Below are positions 1 to 4,476 of a stretch of 27,772 nucleotides of DNA, piece by piece; within the stretch, counting starts at the first letter, position 1, and each line of letters begins with the position of its first letter. This DNA is from a virus. The DNA is taken from positions 1-27,772 of IMG/VR virus record IMGVR_UViG_3300000116_000159. One strand, written 5' to 3'. Both the position numbers and the translations under genes were made by a program. Below the pieces are notes generated by a model. The model worked only from the letters and a program-made list of their open reading frames with translations. It did not search any database and was not told the DNA's origin.

Positions 1-2
1 GA

Positions 3-131
3 CATGATCGAATTGACGCCGAAGGTTATGTCTACAGCAATGAGTTTGGCACAATGAAACTGGTCAATCGTAAGCAGTTCAGTTATGCTAACTTCAACAA
101 CGCTAAGTTTAATAAAGAGGTGTGCCAGTGA
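3..131 (+). CDS. 3' end of a truncated gene, unknown product
   Basis: An open frame enters from the left edge and ends at TGA 129-131, giving 42 visible residues rich in Asn, Lys, Phe and Tyr (it contains YSNEFGTMKL and FSYANFNNAKFNKEV). The start lies outside the window. Its base composition is more AT-rich than that of the four microgenes that follow, so it may belong to the phage backbone and not to the GC-rich block. I recognise no family. No intrinsic terminator follows; the next promoter-like -10 (175-180) lies about 45 bases downstream. The frame is uninterrupted and the amino acid make-up is protein-like, which is why it is listed. Confidence 0.55.
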   Translation, partial: HDRIDAEGYVYSNEFGTMKLVNRKQFSYANFNNAKFNKEVCQ

Positions 132-174
132 GCGCACTGTCCACCCACTCCCCGATTGCGGCAGATCTGCCCCC

Positions 175-203
175 TATAATGGTTTCAGTTCAAACGAACC
201 CAG
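175..203 (+). promoter_or_regulatory. -10 element plus conserved leader, copy 1
   Basis: TATAAT at 175-180 is preceded by a C-run and followed by the leader TCAGTTCAAACGAACCCAG, which runs directly into ATG 204. Almost the same string precedes the gene at 481. No good -35 lies 16-18 bp upstream. No Shine-Dalgarno sequence is visible, so the start region itself may be recognised by the ribosome. Expected transcription start is about 20 bases before the ATG. Confidence 0.6.
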
Positions 204-413
204 ATGACCTACGCCGTTCAACCCGCTGCCTGGACATCCTTCGATCCCTACGGTTGCGACTGGGCAACCGACATTAACCACGCCTACCGCCTGGGGCAAC
301 TCTGGGGTGAGACCTGCATGATCTGGATGTGCCCCGATAAAGGCACCCCGATCCGCTGGTGCCGCACCGATAGCAACACCAACGCCATTGCCGACCTGGT
401 GTTCGGTTGCTGA
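204..413 (+). CDS. 69-aa hypothetical microprotein
   Basis: A short protein rich in Trp and Cys (4 Trp, 5 Cys in 69 aa), ending in Cys. There is no signal peptide, membrane segment or motif I recognise. The start is supported by the promoter/leader module that ends exactly at this ATG (175-203). Codon choice is strongly GC-rich (GCC, CTG, ACC, CGC), unlike the structural genes to the right. It is the first of four consecutive forward microgenes, each apparently with its own promoter or leader, a layout typical of small accessory or host-takeover genes in phages. That role is inference from arrangement only. The spaced cysteines could bind metal but form no recognised zinc motif. Confidence 0.6.
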   Translation: MTYAVQPAAWTSFDPYGCDWATDINHAYRLGQLWGETCMIWMCPDKGTPIRWCRTDSNTNAIADLVFGC

Positions 414-452
414 ACTGGACCCAATCCGCCCCGAAGGGCACTCCTGACCCCT

Positions 453-480
453 TATACTGATCTCAGTTCAAACGAATCCG
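453..480 (+). promoter_or_regulatory. -10 element plus conserved leader, copy 2
   Basis: TATACT at 453-458 is followed by CTCAGTTCAAACGAATCCG, running straight into ATG 481. Compared with copy 1, the core CAGTTCAAACGAA is identical, the flanking bases CTG(C/A)CCCC are shared, and the distance from -10 to ATG is almost the same. Neither copy has a clear -35 or a Shine-Dalgarno sequence. Confidence 0.6.
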
Positions 481-744
481 ATGAGCACCGCTACTTACAA
501 CGGTTGGGCAAACTACGAAACCTGGAATGCCTCCCTGTGGATCGGAAACGATGAGTTTCTGTACAACACCGCAAAGGCATGTGTTGAGTTCTGTGCCCCA
601 TGGGAGACCCCCTGGGAGAAGTTCCAACGCTGCATGATGGACGGACAGATCGGACGCCACCTTGGTGCCACTGGCGATGGGGTAGCATGGAACGACCCCG
701 CCATCGACGCCCAGGAGATGGAGGAGATGATGGCAGACCTCTGA
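481..744 (+). CDS. 87-aa phage protein with NYETWN motif
   Basis: The N-terminus carries YNGWANYETWNASLWIGND (from residue 6), a signature I recognise from a widespread family of small phage proteins of unknown function (I believe labelled DUF7249). The rest is acidic and helical in character, with a Trp- and Cys-containing middle and a Met/Glu-rich tail (EMEEMMADL). It is soluble, with no signal peptide or membrane segment. The start at 481 is set by the leader repeat that abuts it and by the family-like N-terminus. GC-rich codon use matches its microgene neighbours. Function is unknown; position among promoter-bearing microgenes fits an accessory role in infection. Identity as a real phage gene is secure, function is not. 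Confidence 0.8.
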   Translation: MSTATYNGWANYETWNASLWIGNDEFLYNTAKACVEFCAPWETPWEKFQRCMMDGQIGRHLGATGDGVAWNDPAIDAQEMEEMMADL

Positions 745-788
745 CCTCTTCCCCCCTTTCCTTTCAAACCACAAACCAACATCCTACC

Positions 789-935
789 ATGACCCGCGAC
801 CTCGCTACCTCCCTCCTGAACCGTGCCGCTGACGGTGCCCAACTCCTGGCGATCCTGGAAACGATCGCCGCCGATTCCGACCAGGGAAACGCTGCCGAAA
901 TCAGCACCCCCACCGCTGACCCCATCGCCTTCTGA
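789..935 (+). CDS. 48-aa microprotein, MTRDLA type
   Basis: Begins MTRDLATSLLNRAADGAQLL and continues as an Ala/Leu-rich, probably helical segment (residues 1-30), then an acidic tail. It resembles very short cyanophage proteins of unknown function that begin similarly; this is from memory, not a search. The frame stays open upstream to about 600, but a longer start would overlap the previous gene, and the ATG at 789 follows a leader (768-788, TTTCAAACCACAAACCAAC) that resembles the repeat before genes 204 and 481. No Shine-Dalgarno or clear -10 is visible, so it could be co-transcribed with the gene at 481. Function unknown. Confidence 0.6.
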   Translation: MTRDLATSLLNRAADGAQLLAILETIAADSDQGNAAEISTPTADPIAF

Positions 936-940
936 TCTGC

Positions 941-971
941 TACAATATTCAAGAACACGCAACCGATTCCG
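941..971 (+). promoter_or_regulatory. -10 element plus leader, copy 3 (diverged)
   Basis: TACAAT at 941-946 lies 31 bases before ATG 972, the same geometry as copies 1 (29) and 2 (28). The leader is less similar (ATTCAAGAACACGCAACC) but keeps the TTCAA-GAAC-ACC character and ends ATTCCG before the ATG, like copy 2 (AATCCG). It overlaps the 3' flank of the preceding gene, whose stop is at 933-935. Confidence 0.45.
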
Positions 972-1166
972 ATGCCTTCCACCACCACCATCAACGGCGT
1001 TCAATTCAAGGTCACCCGCCTGCCGATCGCCCATGGCACTGCCGCCAATCGTTGGACGGATCGCATCAAAGGCGGATCCTCCCGCGTTCGTACTCACGGC
1101 GGTGCTGCTGGATCCCGTGGCACTTCCATGAGCACCAAGGCAAGCGCCCTGCAGGACGTGCGCTGA
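972..1166 (+). CDS. 64-aa basic hypothetical microprotein
   Basis: Starts MPSTTTINGVQFKVTRLPIA and becomes a low-complexity, strongly basic Gly/Arg/Ser/Thr-rich segment after residue 30. This is compatible with nucleic acid binding or a disordered tail, but no known domain is seen. The ATG follows a -10-like element and leader with the spacing used by two other genes in the block. Base composition is high in GC, like the genes to its left. A strong intrinsic terminator starts 26 bases after the stop, which supports this being the last gene of a transcribed unit. Function unknown. Confidence 0.55.
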   Translation: MPSTTTINGVQFKVTRLPIAHGTAANRWTDRIKGGSSRVRTHGGAAGSRGTSMSTKASALQDVR

Positions 1167-1191
1167 GGGCATTCGTTCGTGGACAGCAGTT

Positions 1192-1214
1192 GGGGGCGTT
1201 GTGCCCCCTTTTTT
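1192..1214 (+). terminator. intrinsic terminator closing the microgene block
   Basis: GGGGGC (1192-1197) pairs perfectly with GCCCCC (1203-1208) over a 5-base loop, followed by six T (1209-1214). It sits just after the last GC-rich microgene and marks the point where base composition changes, so it bounds the block both transcriptionally and compositionally. Confidence 0.9.
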
Positions 1215-1371
1215 ATGGGCGGGCGTTCTTGTATATTAAAAACGCATAGGATCCCCTAAGCTATAAAGTGTTACGATCGCCAGCTATTTCTAAAACCACA
1301 AAGAATTACCGAGGGGGTCTAAAAAATTTTTCGCTATATAAAAGACAGAAAAAGGTTTTATATACTGAGAG
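1215..1371. other. non-coding spacer with hairpin, G-run and A6T5 tract
   Basis: No credible gene lies here. It holds an imperfect hairpin (GCGTTCTT at 1223-1230 with AAAAACGC at 1238-1245, one mismatch), a G5 run (1313-1317), then AAAAAATTTTT (1321-1331), and two AT-rich promoter-like strings (TATATAAAA from 1335 and TATACT at 1361-1366) ahead of the ATG at 1372. The A6T5 tract should bend DNA. It is probably the control region of the gene at 1372; no tRNA or riboswitch fold was found. Confidence 0.4.
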
Positions 1372-1542
1372 ATGAGAAAAAATTCCGGAGGTAGTTCCAA
1401 GTTCGTACAAGTCGATCCAGTAACAGGGGAGTACTTTTTAATTATCCCTGAGTGGGTCATCAACGAACTCTCATGGTATGAAGACACAGAAATTGGGTTC
1501 ACTGTTGAGGGTAATGAAGTGCTGCTCAGGGAAAAAGACTGA
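1372..1542 (+). CDS. AbrB/SpoVT-like 56-aa protein
   Basis: The 56-aa product contains VDPVTGEYFLIIPEWVINEL, then WYEDTEIGFTVEGNEVLL, which has the pattern of a swapped-hairpin AbrB/MazE-type DNA-binding domain: a strand, an I-P-x-x-V helix start, L-x-W, then a G-x-x-I/V-x-F/L strand ending E-G-x-x-V-x-L. Similar single-domain proteins occur in cyanophages, as I recall. Such proteins dimerise and may act as transcription regulators or antitoxin-like factors; no toxin partner is visible here. The gene stands alone between the 1215-1371 control region and the sigma-70-like promoter at 1564. No clear Shine-Dalgarno is present. The assignment is fold-pattern recognition, the regulatory role is inference. 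Confidence 0.6.
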   Translation: MRKNSGGSSKFVQVDPVTGEYFLIIPEWVINELSWYEDTEIGFTVEGNEVLLREKD

Positions 1543-1563
1543 GAGATTTTCAATAGAAGGCAA

Positions 1564-1592
1564 TTGACAACCCATACATAATACTGTATGAT
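1564..1592 (+). promoter_or_regulatory. consensus sigma-70 promoter for the glycosyltransferase unit
   Basis: TTGACA (1564-1569), exactly 17 bp, then TATGAT (1587-1592). The -35 is a perfect match and the -10 differs at one position. The expected start near 1599 leaves a leader of about 16 bases before ATG 1615. This is the best host-type promoter in the window and predicts transcription by unmodified host RNA polymerase, that is, early expression. Confidence 0.8.
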
Positions 1593-1614
1593 ACTGAAGT
1601 AACTACGCTCTATT

Positions 1615-2373
1615 ATGGCTAAAGGATTTACTGTAAAAGCAAAGAGTCCCATGCCAACTCGGGAAGAACCCGAGTGGGACTACGAAAAGGCAAAAGAAAT
1701 GGTAAGGGGCAAGGCAATTGTATTTTGCCTACCAGGAAGAGGAGTTTCTTACACTTACTTGAAGAACTTCGTACAGCTCTGTTTTGATCTCGTACAGGCA
1801 GGTGCCAGTATTCAGATTTCACAAGATTATAGTTCCATGGTGAACTTTGCACGTTGTAAGTGCCTTGGTGCTAACGTTCTGCGAGGTCCCGATCAAAAAC
1901 CTTGGGATGGTAAACTCAAGTATGATTGGCAACTGTGGATTGATAGTGATATTGTTTTCAATAGTGAAAAGTTCTGGCAACTGATTCTGATGGATAAGGA
2001 CATTGCTTCTGGTTGGTACTGCACTGAAGATGGTCACACTACCTCTGTTGCACATTGGATGGAAGAAGATGACTTCCGTAATAATGGTGGTGTGATGAAC
2101 CACGAAACTCTGGATAGTATTCAGAAGCGTCGTAAGCCATTCACAGTTGATTATGCTGGTTTTGGGTGGTTACTCATCAAGAATGGAGTGTTTGAACACG
2201 ATGAAATGAAGTATCCTTGGTTTGCTCCGAAGATGCAAGTCTTTGAATCTGGTGAGGTTCAGGACATGTGTGGAGAGGATGTAAGTTTCTGCCTGGATGC
2301 AAAGGAAGCAGGATTTGAGATCTGGTGTGATCCTCGCATTCGCGTTGGTCACGAAAAAACAAGAGTTATTTGA
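1615..2373 (+). CDS. GT-A-type glycosyltransferase-like protein
   Basis: The 252-aa protein has the marks of a metal-dependent GT-A glycosyltransferase. An N-terminal Rossmann-like strand (AIVFCLPGRGVSYTYLKNF) is followed by helix and strand segments, then WIDSD with the Asp-x-Asp metal site at D110/D112, a GED motif with candidate base D222, and a C-terminal His (H246, in VGHEK) in the place of the third metal ligand. The stretch around MVNFARCKCLGANVLRG recalls Anp1-type mannosyltransferase-like proteins. No membrane segment is seen. It has its own sigma-70-like promoter 22 bases upstream and leads a unit with the two microgenes that follow 4 and 2 bases after each stop. The acceptor (virion protein, DNA base or host glycan) cannot be told from the sequence. 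Confidence 0.65.
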   Translation: MAKGFTVKAKSPMPTREEPEWDYEKAKEMVRGKAIVFCLPGRGVSYTYLKNFVQLCFDLVQAGASIQISQDYSSMVNFARCKCLGANVLRGPDQKPWDGKLKYDWQLWIDSDIVFNSEKFWQLILMDKDIASGWYCTEDGHTTSVAHWMEEDDFRNNGGVMNHETLDSIQKRRKPFTVDYAGFGWLLIKNGVFEHDEMKYPWFAPKMQVFESGEVQDMCGEDVSFCLDAKEAGFEIWCDPRIRVGHEKTRVI

Positions 2374-2377
2374 TACG

Positions 2378-2536
2378 ATGGCAGACAAATACAATATTCT
2401 TTGTAAAGGGAGTAAAATTTATACAAATCTTTCAGAGGAAGAGTATTTCGATGCCATGGAGGATCTTGCCTCTCAGTTTTATGAGCAAGGTTCTCCAAAA
2501 CCTGAAGAAATTAACACTGAAATTATTGGAGATTAA
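2378..2536 (+). CDS. 52-aa acidic conserved-type phage protein
   Basis: Begins MADKYNILCKGSKIYTNLSE and continues as an acidic helical segment (EEEYFDAMEDLASQFYEQG). It resembles a small cyanophage protein type of unknown function, from memory. The frame is open further upstream, but the ATG at 2378 is chosen because it lies 4 bases after the glycosyltransferase stop and gives the family-like N-terminus; a start at 2297 would lie deep inside the previous gene. Translation is probably coupled to both neighbours. No known domain. Confidence 0.7.
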   Translation: MADKYNILCKGSKIYTNLSEEEYFDAMEDLASQFYEQGSPKPEEINTEIIGD

Positions 2537-2538
2537 TT

Positions 2539-2676
2539 ATGGCAATGCGTAAAGGTGGCGGTTATGTGCCCGGGAAACCCAAAAAGTCTCGGCAGGGCAA
2601 CGGGATGAATACTAAGTATGCCGCGTCGTCTCGTAACAAAGCACGTAAACCCTATCGCGGACAAGGTAAAGGTTAA
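2539..2676 (+). CDS. 45-aa very basic microprotein
   Basis: A Gly/Lys/Arg-rich peptide (MAMRKGGGYVPGKPKKSRQG at the N-terminus, RNKARKPYRGQGKG at the end) with no acidic residue, likely disordered and nucleic acid- or ribosome-binding by charge. Its ATG comes 2 bases after the stop of the acidic 52-aa gene, so a very acidic and a very basic microprotein are translated back to back. Its DNA is more GC-rich than its neighbours. Similar short basic proteins appear in cyanophage genomes, as I recall, without assigned function. Confidence 0.65.
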   Translation: MAMRKGGGYVPGKPKKSRQGNGMNTKYAASSRNKARKPYRGQGKG

Positions 2677-2703
2677 ATAACAACAGAATAATAAACTTAA
2701 CAC

Positions 2704-3360
2704 ATGTCTTGTTTAATTACGAACTTACCATCAGTTGAAGTATGGGTTCGTAAAGAGTATCTAACTGATCATCAAAGTGGACATGGTGAATTTGTAAAGG
2801 GCGTTTGGGTTTCGGCAAAGTCGATTCCTGGACGCGCTTTTTATTTTGAGACTTATTTGCCCGAATACGCGGCAATGTACGATAAATTGCCCATCAGTGC
2901 CTTCTTGTCGCGCCCAGAAACACCAGACCCTGATATGAATCTACCAAATCTACAGTTTTGGAACTGTATGGACTATGGTGTAGTAAGTATTAATAAGAAA
3001 TTCATTGGAAGTATGGATTTTGAGTGCTATACACGCGATCATGGCATTCAAAAAGGCACTTATGTTTGTACAATAGACAATTATCACCGTGATCCAGACA
3101 TGGTTGACTATGCCACGAGTGAAAATCCTGCTGAACATAAGTCTCATAACCTCATTGAACTGAATAATGGGCAATATGCACTGTATCCAAACAACAGATT
3201 ACGCATTTTTGATAATAGTCTAACTCCAAAAGAACCAAAAATGCCCGATTTTAAGGTTTCGACTCAATATTATCAAGTTGAAAATGGTTATGAACGTCTT
3301 GGGATTGGTGATGAAGACGAATATCACTGGAAAACGGCACAAGAAAGAGAAAATAAATAG
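2704..3360 (+). CDS. 218-aa hypothetical phage protein
   Basis: A soluble mixed alpha/beta protein, rich in Tyr, Pro and Asp, with no signal peptide or membrane helix. The N-terminus (MSCLITNLPSVEVWVRKEYL) and the segment FWNCMDYGVVSINKKFIGSM read like a small beta-rich fold; the C-terminal third carries a Pro-rich link and an acidic stretch (GIGDEDEYHW). I believe equivalents exist in other T4-like cyanophages near the baseplate genes, which would fit a minor virion or assembly role, but no domain can be named. It starts 27 bases after the basic microgene; its TAG stop overlaps the late-promoter-like octamer for speD. Confidence 0.65.
   Translation: MSCLITNLPSVEVWVRKEYLTDHQSGHGEFVKGVWVSAKSIPGRAFYFETYLPEYAAMYDKLPISAFLSRPETPDPDMNLPNLQFWNCMDYGVVSINKKFIGSMDFECYTRDHGIQKGTYVCTIDNYHRDPDMVDYATSENPAEHKSHNLIELNNGQYALYPNNRLRIFDNSLTPKEPKMPDFKVSTQYYQVENGYERLGIGDEDEYHWKTAQERENK
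3352..3359 (+). promoter_or_regulatory. T4-type late promoter octamer for speD
   Basis: AATAAATA matches the T4 late consensus TATAAATA at seven of eight positions. It overlaps the TAG stop (3358-3360) of the preceding gene and lies 37-44 bases before the speD ATG. It predicts late, sigma-gp55-type transcription of speD. Confidence 0.55.
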
Positions 3361-3395
3361 TTTTTTGTTAGAAAACTGAATTGGAACACTTTTCT

Positions 3396-3722
3396 ATGGG
3401 AAAACACCTCCTTCTTGAGGTGTATGATGTTGACTATGACCTTATAAACAGCATTGAAGACCTCAAAAATGTCATGATTAAAGGCATTGAACGTGCTGAT
3501 ATGACAATTTTGAATGTTTTTTCTCATTGTTTCATCCCACAAGGGTGTACTGTAGTGATTGCACTAGCAGAAAGTCATGTTTCGTGCCATACTTGGCCAG
3601 AAAATGGGTGTTTAGCAGTGGATGTGTACACTTGTGGGGCAGGAAACCCAAAATTAATTGCCTTGGAGATACTAAAATACCTTAATTCTGATAATTACTC
3701 ACTCAGAGAAGTTGCTCGTTAA
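3396..3722 (+). CDS. speD: S-adenosylmethionine decarboxylase proenzyme (SpeD)
   Basis: A 108-aa bacterial/archaeal-type AdoMetDC, which decarboxylates S-adenosylmethionine to supply aminopropyl groups for spermidine. The self-cleavage site is Glu59-Ser60 in LAESHVSCHTWPENG; Ser60 becomes the pyruvoyl group, and His65 and Cys80 (YTCGAG) match the processing and catalytic residues. Their spacing equals that of the Thermotoga maritima enzyme (Ser63, His68, Cys83). All key residues are present, so it should be active. ATG 3396 gives the usual N-terminus (MGKHLLLEVYDVD); a TTG at 3381 would add five residues. No speE is in the window, so the product must be used by a host aminopropyltransferase or a phage gene elsewhere. 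speD is a known cyanophage auxiliary metabolic gene. A late-type promoter precedes it. Confidence 0.95.
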   Translation: MGKHLLLEVYDVDYDLINSIEDLKNVMIKGIERADMTILNVFSHCFIPQGCTVVIALAESHVSCHTWPENGCLAVDVYTCGAGNPKLIALEILKYLNSDNYSLREVAR

Positions 3723-3730
3723 ATAAAATT

Positions 3731-3781
3731 AAGGAGATAGCAACCTCCTTCATAAAAGTTCTGTTTTATGTCCTAAAACAG
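3731..3781 (+). promoter_or_regulatory. tandem hairpins between speD and the 83-aa gene
   Basis: Two inverted repeats lie side by side: AAGGAG (3731-3736) with CTCCTT (3745-3750), 8-base loop; and CTGTTTTA (3761-3768) with TAAAACAG (3774-3781), a perfect 8-bp stem with a 5-base loop. Neither is followed by a T-run, so a classical intrinsic terminator is unlikely. They could stabilise mRNA ends, mark processing, or control translation of the gene starting at 3790. Confidence 0.45.
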
Positions 3782-3789
3782 TAGCTAAA

Positions 3790-4041
3790 ATGTCTAACTC
3801 ACCAGTAGATAGAGATCAAGAATACATGTATCAGATGTGGGGAACCGATAGACTCGCATCAGATTATGGTTCAATGAGGGATTTACCATCAAAAAGAGTC
3901 ATTACAGAGGTTATGCATGATCTTGCACCTAAGCACGATCTTAAAAAGCAAACTGAATTGCATGAAAAGATTCGCAATGATGAGGATTATGATGATTGGT
4001 CGTATGGAACTGAACCAATATACGGCAATCCCTGGCATTAA
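3790..4041 (+). CDS. 83-aa hypothetical acidic protein
   Basis: A hydrophilic, Asp/Tyr-rich, probably largely disordered protein (MSNSPVDRDQEYMYQMWGTD at the start, DDWSYGTEPIYGNPWH at the end). No motif, membrane segment or signal peptide. The ATG lies 8 bases after the second of two hairpins; no Shine-Dalgarno is near. The next gene, gp25, follows after a late-promoter-like octamer placed directly behind this gene's stop. Its place immediately before the baseplate cluster hints at a tail-related or late role, but the sequence gives no function. Confidence 0.6.
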   Translation: MSNSPVDRDQEYMYQMWGTDRLASDYGSMRDLPSKRVITEVMHDLAPKHDLKKQTELHEKIRNDEDYDDWSYGTEPIYGNPWH

Positions 4042-4042
4042 G

Positions 4043-4050
4043 CATAAATA
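4043..4050 (+). promoter_or_regulatory. T4-type late promoter octamer for the gp25-gp6-gp7 unit
   Basis: CATAAATA (4043-4050) matches TATAAATA at seven of eight positions, begins 2 bases after the upstream stop (4039-4041), and lies 24 bases before the gp25 ATG. gp25, gp6 and the giant gene then follow with gaps of 1 base each and no other promoter, so this octamer may drive about 14 kb of transcript. Confidence 0.65.
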
Positions 4051-4073
4051 AAGGCAAGAAAACTCTCGTTCAG

Positions 4074-4475
4074 ATGGCAATTCAAAGGATATCTAGATCA
4101 TTTAAAGATATTAGTTTATCCTTTGAACCCCATCCGGTAACAAAGGATCTAACGATTCTTAAAAATGAGAACGCAATCAAAAGATCCGTAAGGAATTTAG
4201 TGGAGACCATTCCAACGGAAAGGTTTTTTAACTCTCTTTTGGGATCAGAAGTACGTTCAAGTCTATTTGAGTTTGTTGATTTTGGTACTGCTTCTGTTAT
4301 TCAAAGGCAAATTGAGATTACGTTAGACAACTTTGAACCAAGAATTGAAAATGTACAGGTTGAGGTTAATCCAAGTCCTGATACTAATGAATTCGAAGTC
4401 ACTGTTATCTTTGATATTGTTGGACAAGAGTTTCCAACCCAGGAGTTCACATTCATATTAGAGGCAACAAGATAA
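4074..4475 (+). CDS. 25: gp25-like baseplate wedge protein
   Basis: 133 aa, the normal length for the gp25/GPW family. In T4, gp25 sits where the baseplate wedge meets the sheath and nucleates sheath assembly. Family marks include the N-terminal RISRSFKDISLSFEPHP, the middle block KNENAIKRSVRNLVETIPTE with the conserved N-x-I-x-x-S/R-x-x-N-L-x-x-T-x-x-G/E-E-R pattern, and the RQIEITLDNFEPRIENVQV segment. The start at 4074 gives the family N-terminus and is 24 bases behind a late promoter octamer. gp6 begins 1 base after its stop, consistent with coupled translation and with T4 gene order. Confidence 0.95.
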   Translation: MAIQRISRSFKDISLSFEPHPVTKDLTILKNENAIKRSVRNLVETIPTERFFNSLLGSEVRSSLFEFVDFGTASVIQRQIEITLDNFEPRIENVQVEVNPSPDTNEFEVTVIFDIVGQEFPTQEFTFILEATR

Positions 4476-4476
4476 A

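Noticed and set aside
428-439. GCCC-CGAA-GGGC hairpin after the 69-aa gene
   Set aside because: Only 4 bp, with no T-run after it; too weak to call a terminator.
600-788. Longer start for the gene ending at 935
   Set aside because: It would overlap the gene at 481-744 in another frame and give a Pro/Arg/Trp-rich non-protein-like extension; ATG 789 has the family-like N-terminus.
513-1172. 219-aa minus-strand open frame across the microgene block
   Set aside because: It lies opposite four forward genes with promoter/leader signals and a forward terminator, and its product is low-complexity Gly/Ser/Arg text typical of the reverse strand of GC-rich genes.
1215-1371. tRNA or riboswitch in the spacer
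   Set aside because: No T-loop GGTTCGA-type sequence, acceptor stem or conserved riboswitch core was found.
2672-2700. TTAAATAA / AATAATAA as a late promoter for the 218-aa gene
   Set aside because: These match TATAAATA only partly, and AT-rich strings of this kind are frequent by chance here.
3359-3377. AGTTTT/AAAACT hairpin as a terminator after the 218-aa gene
   Set aside because: It lies just downstream of the speD late octamer with only A-T pairs at its core and no following T-run; transcription is expected to start here, not end.
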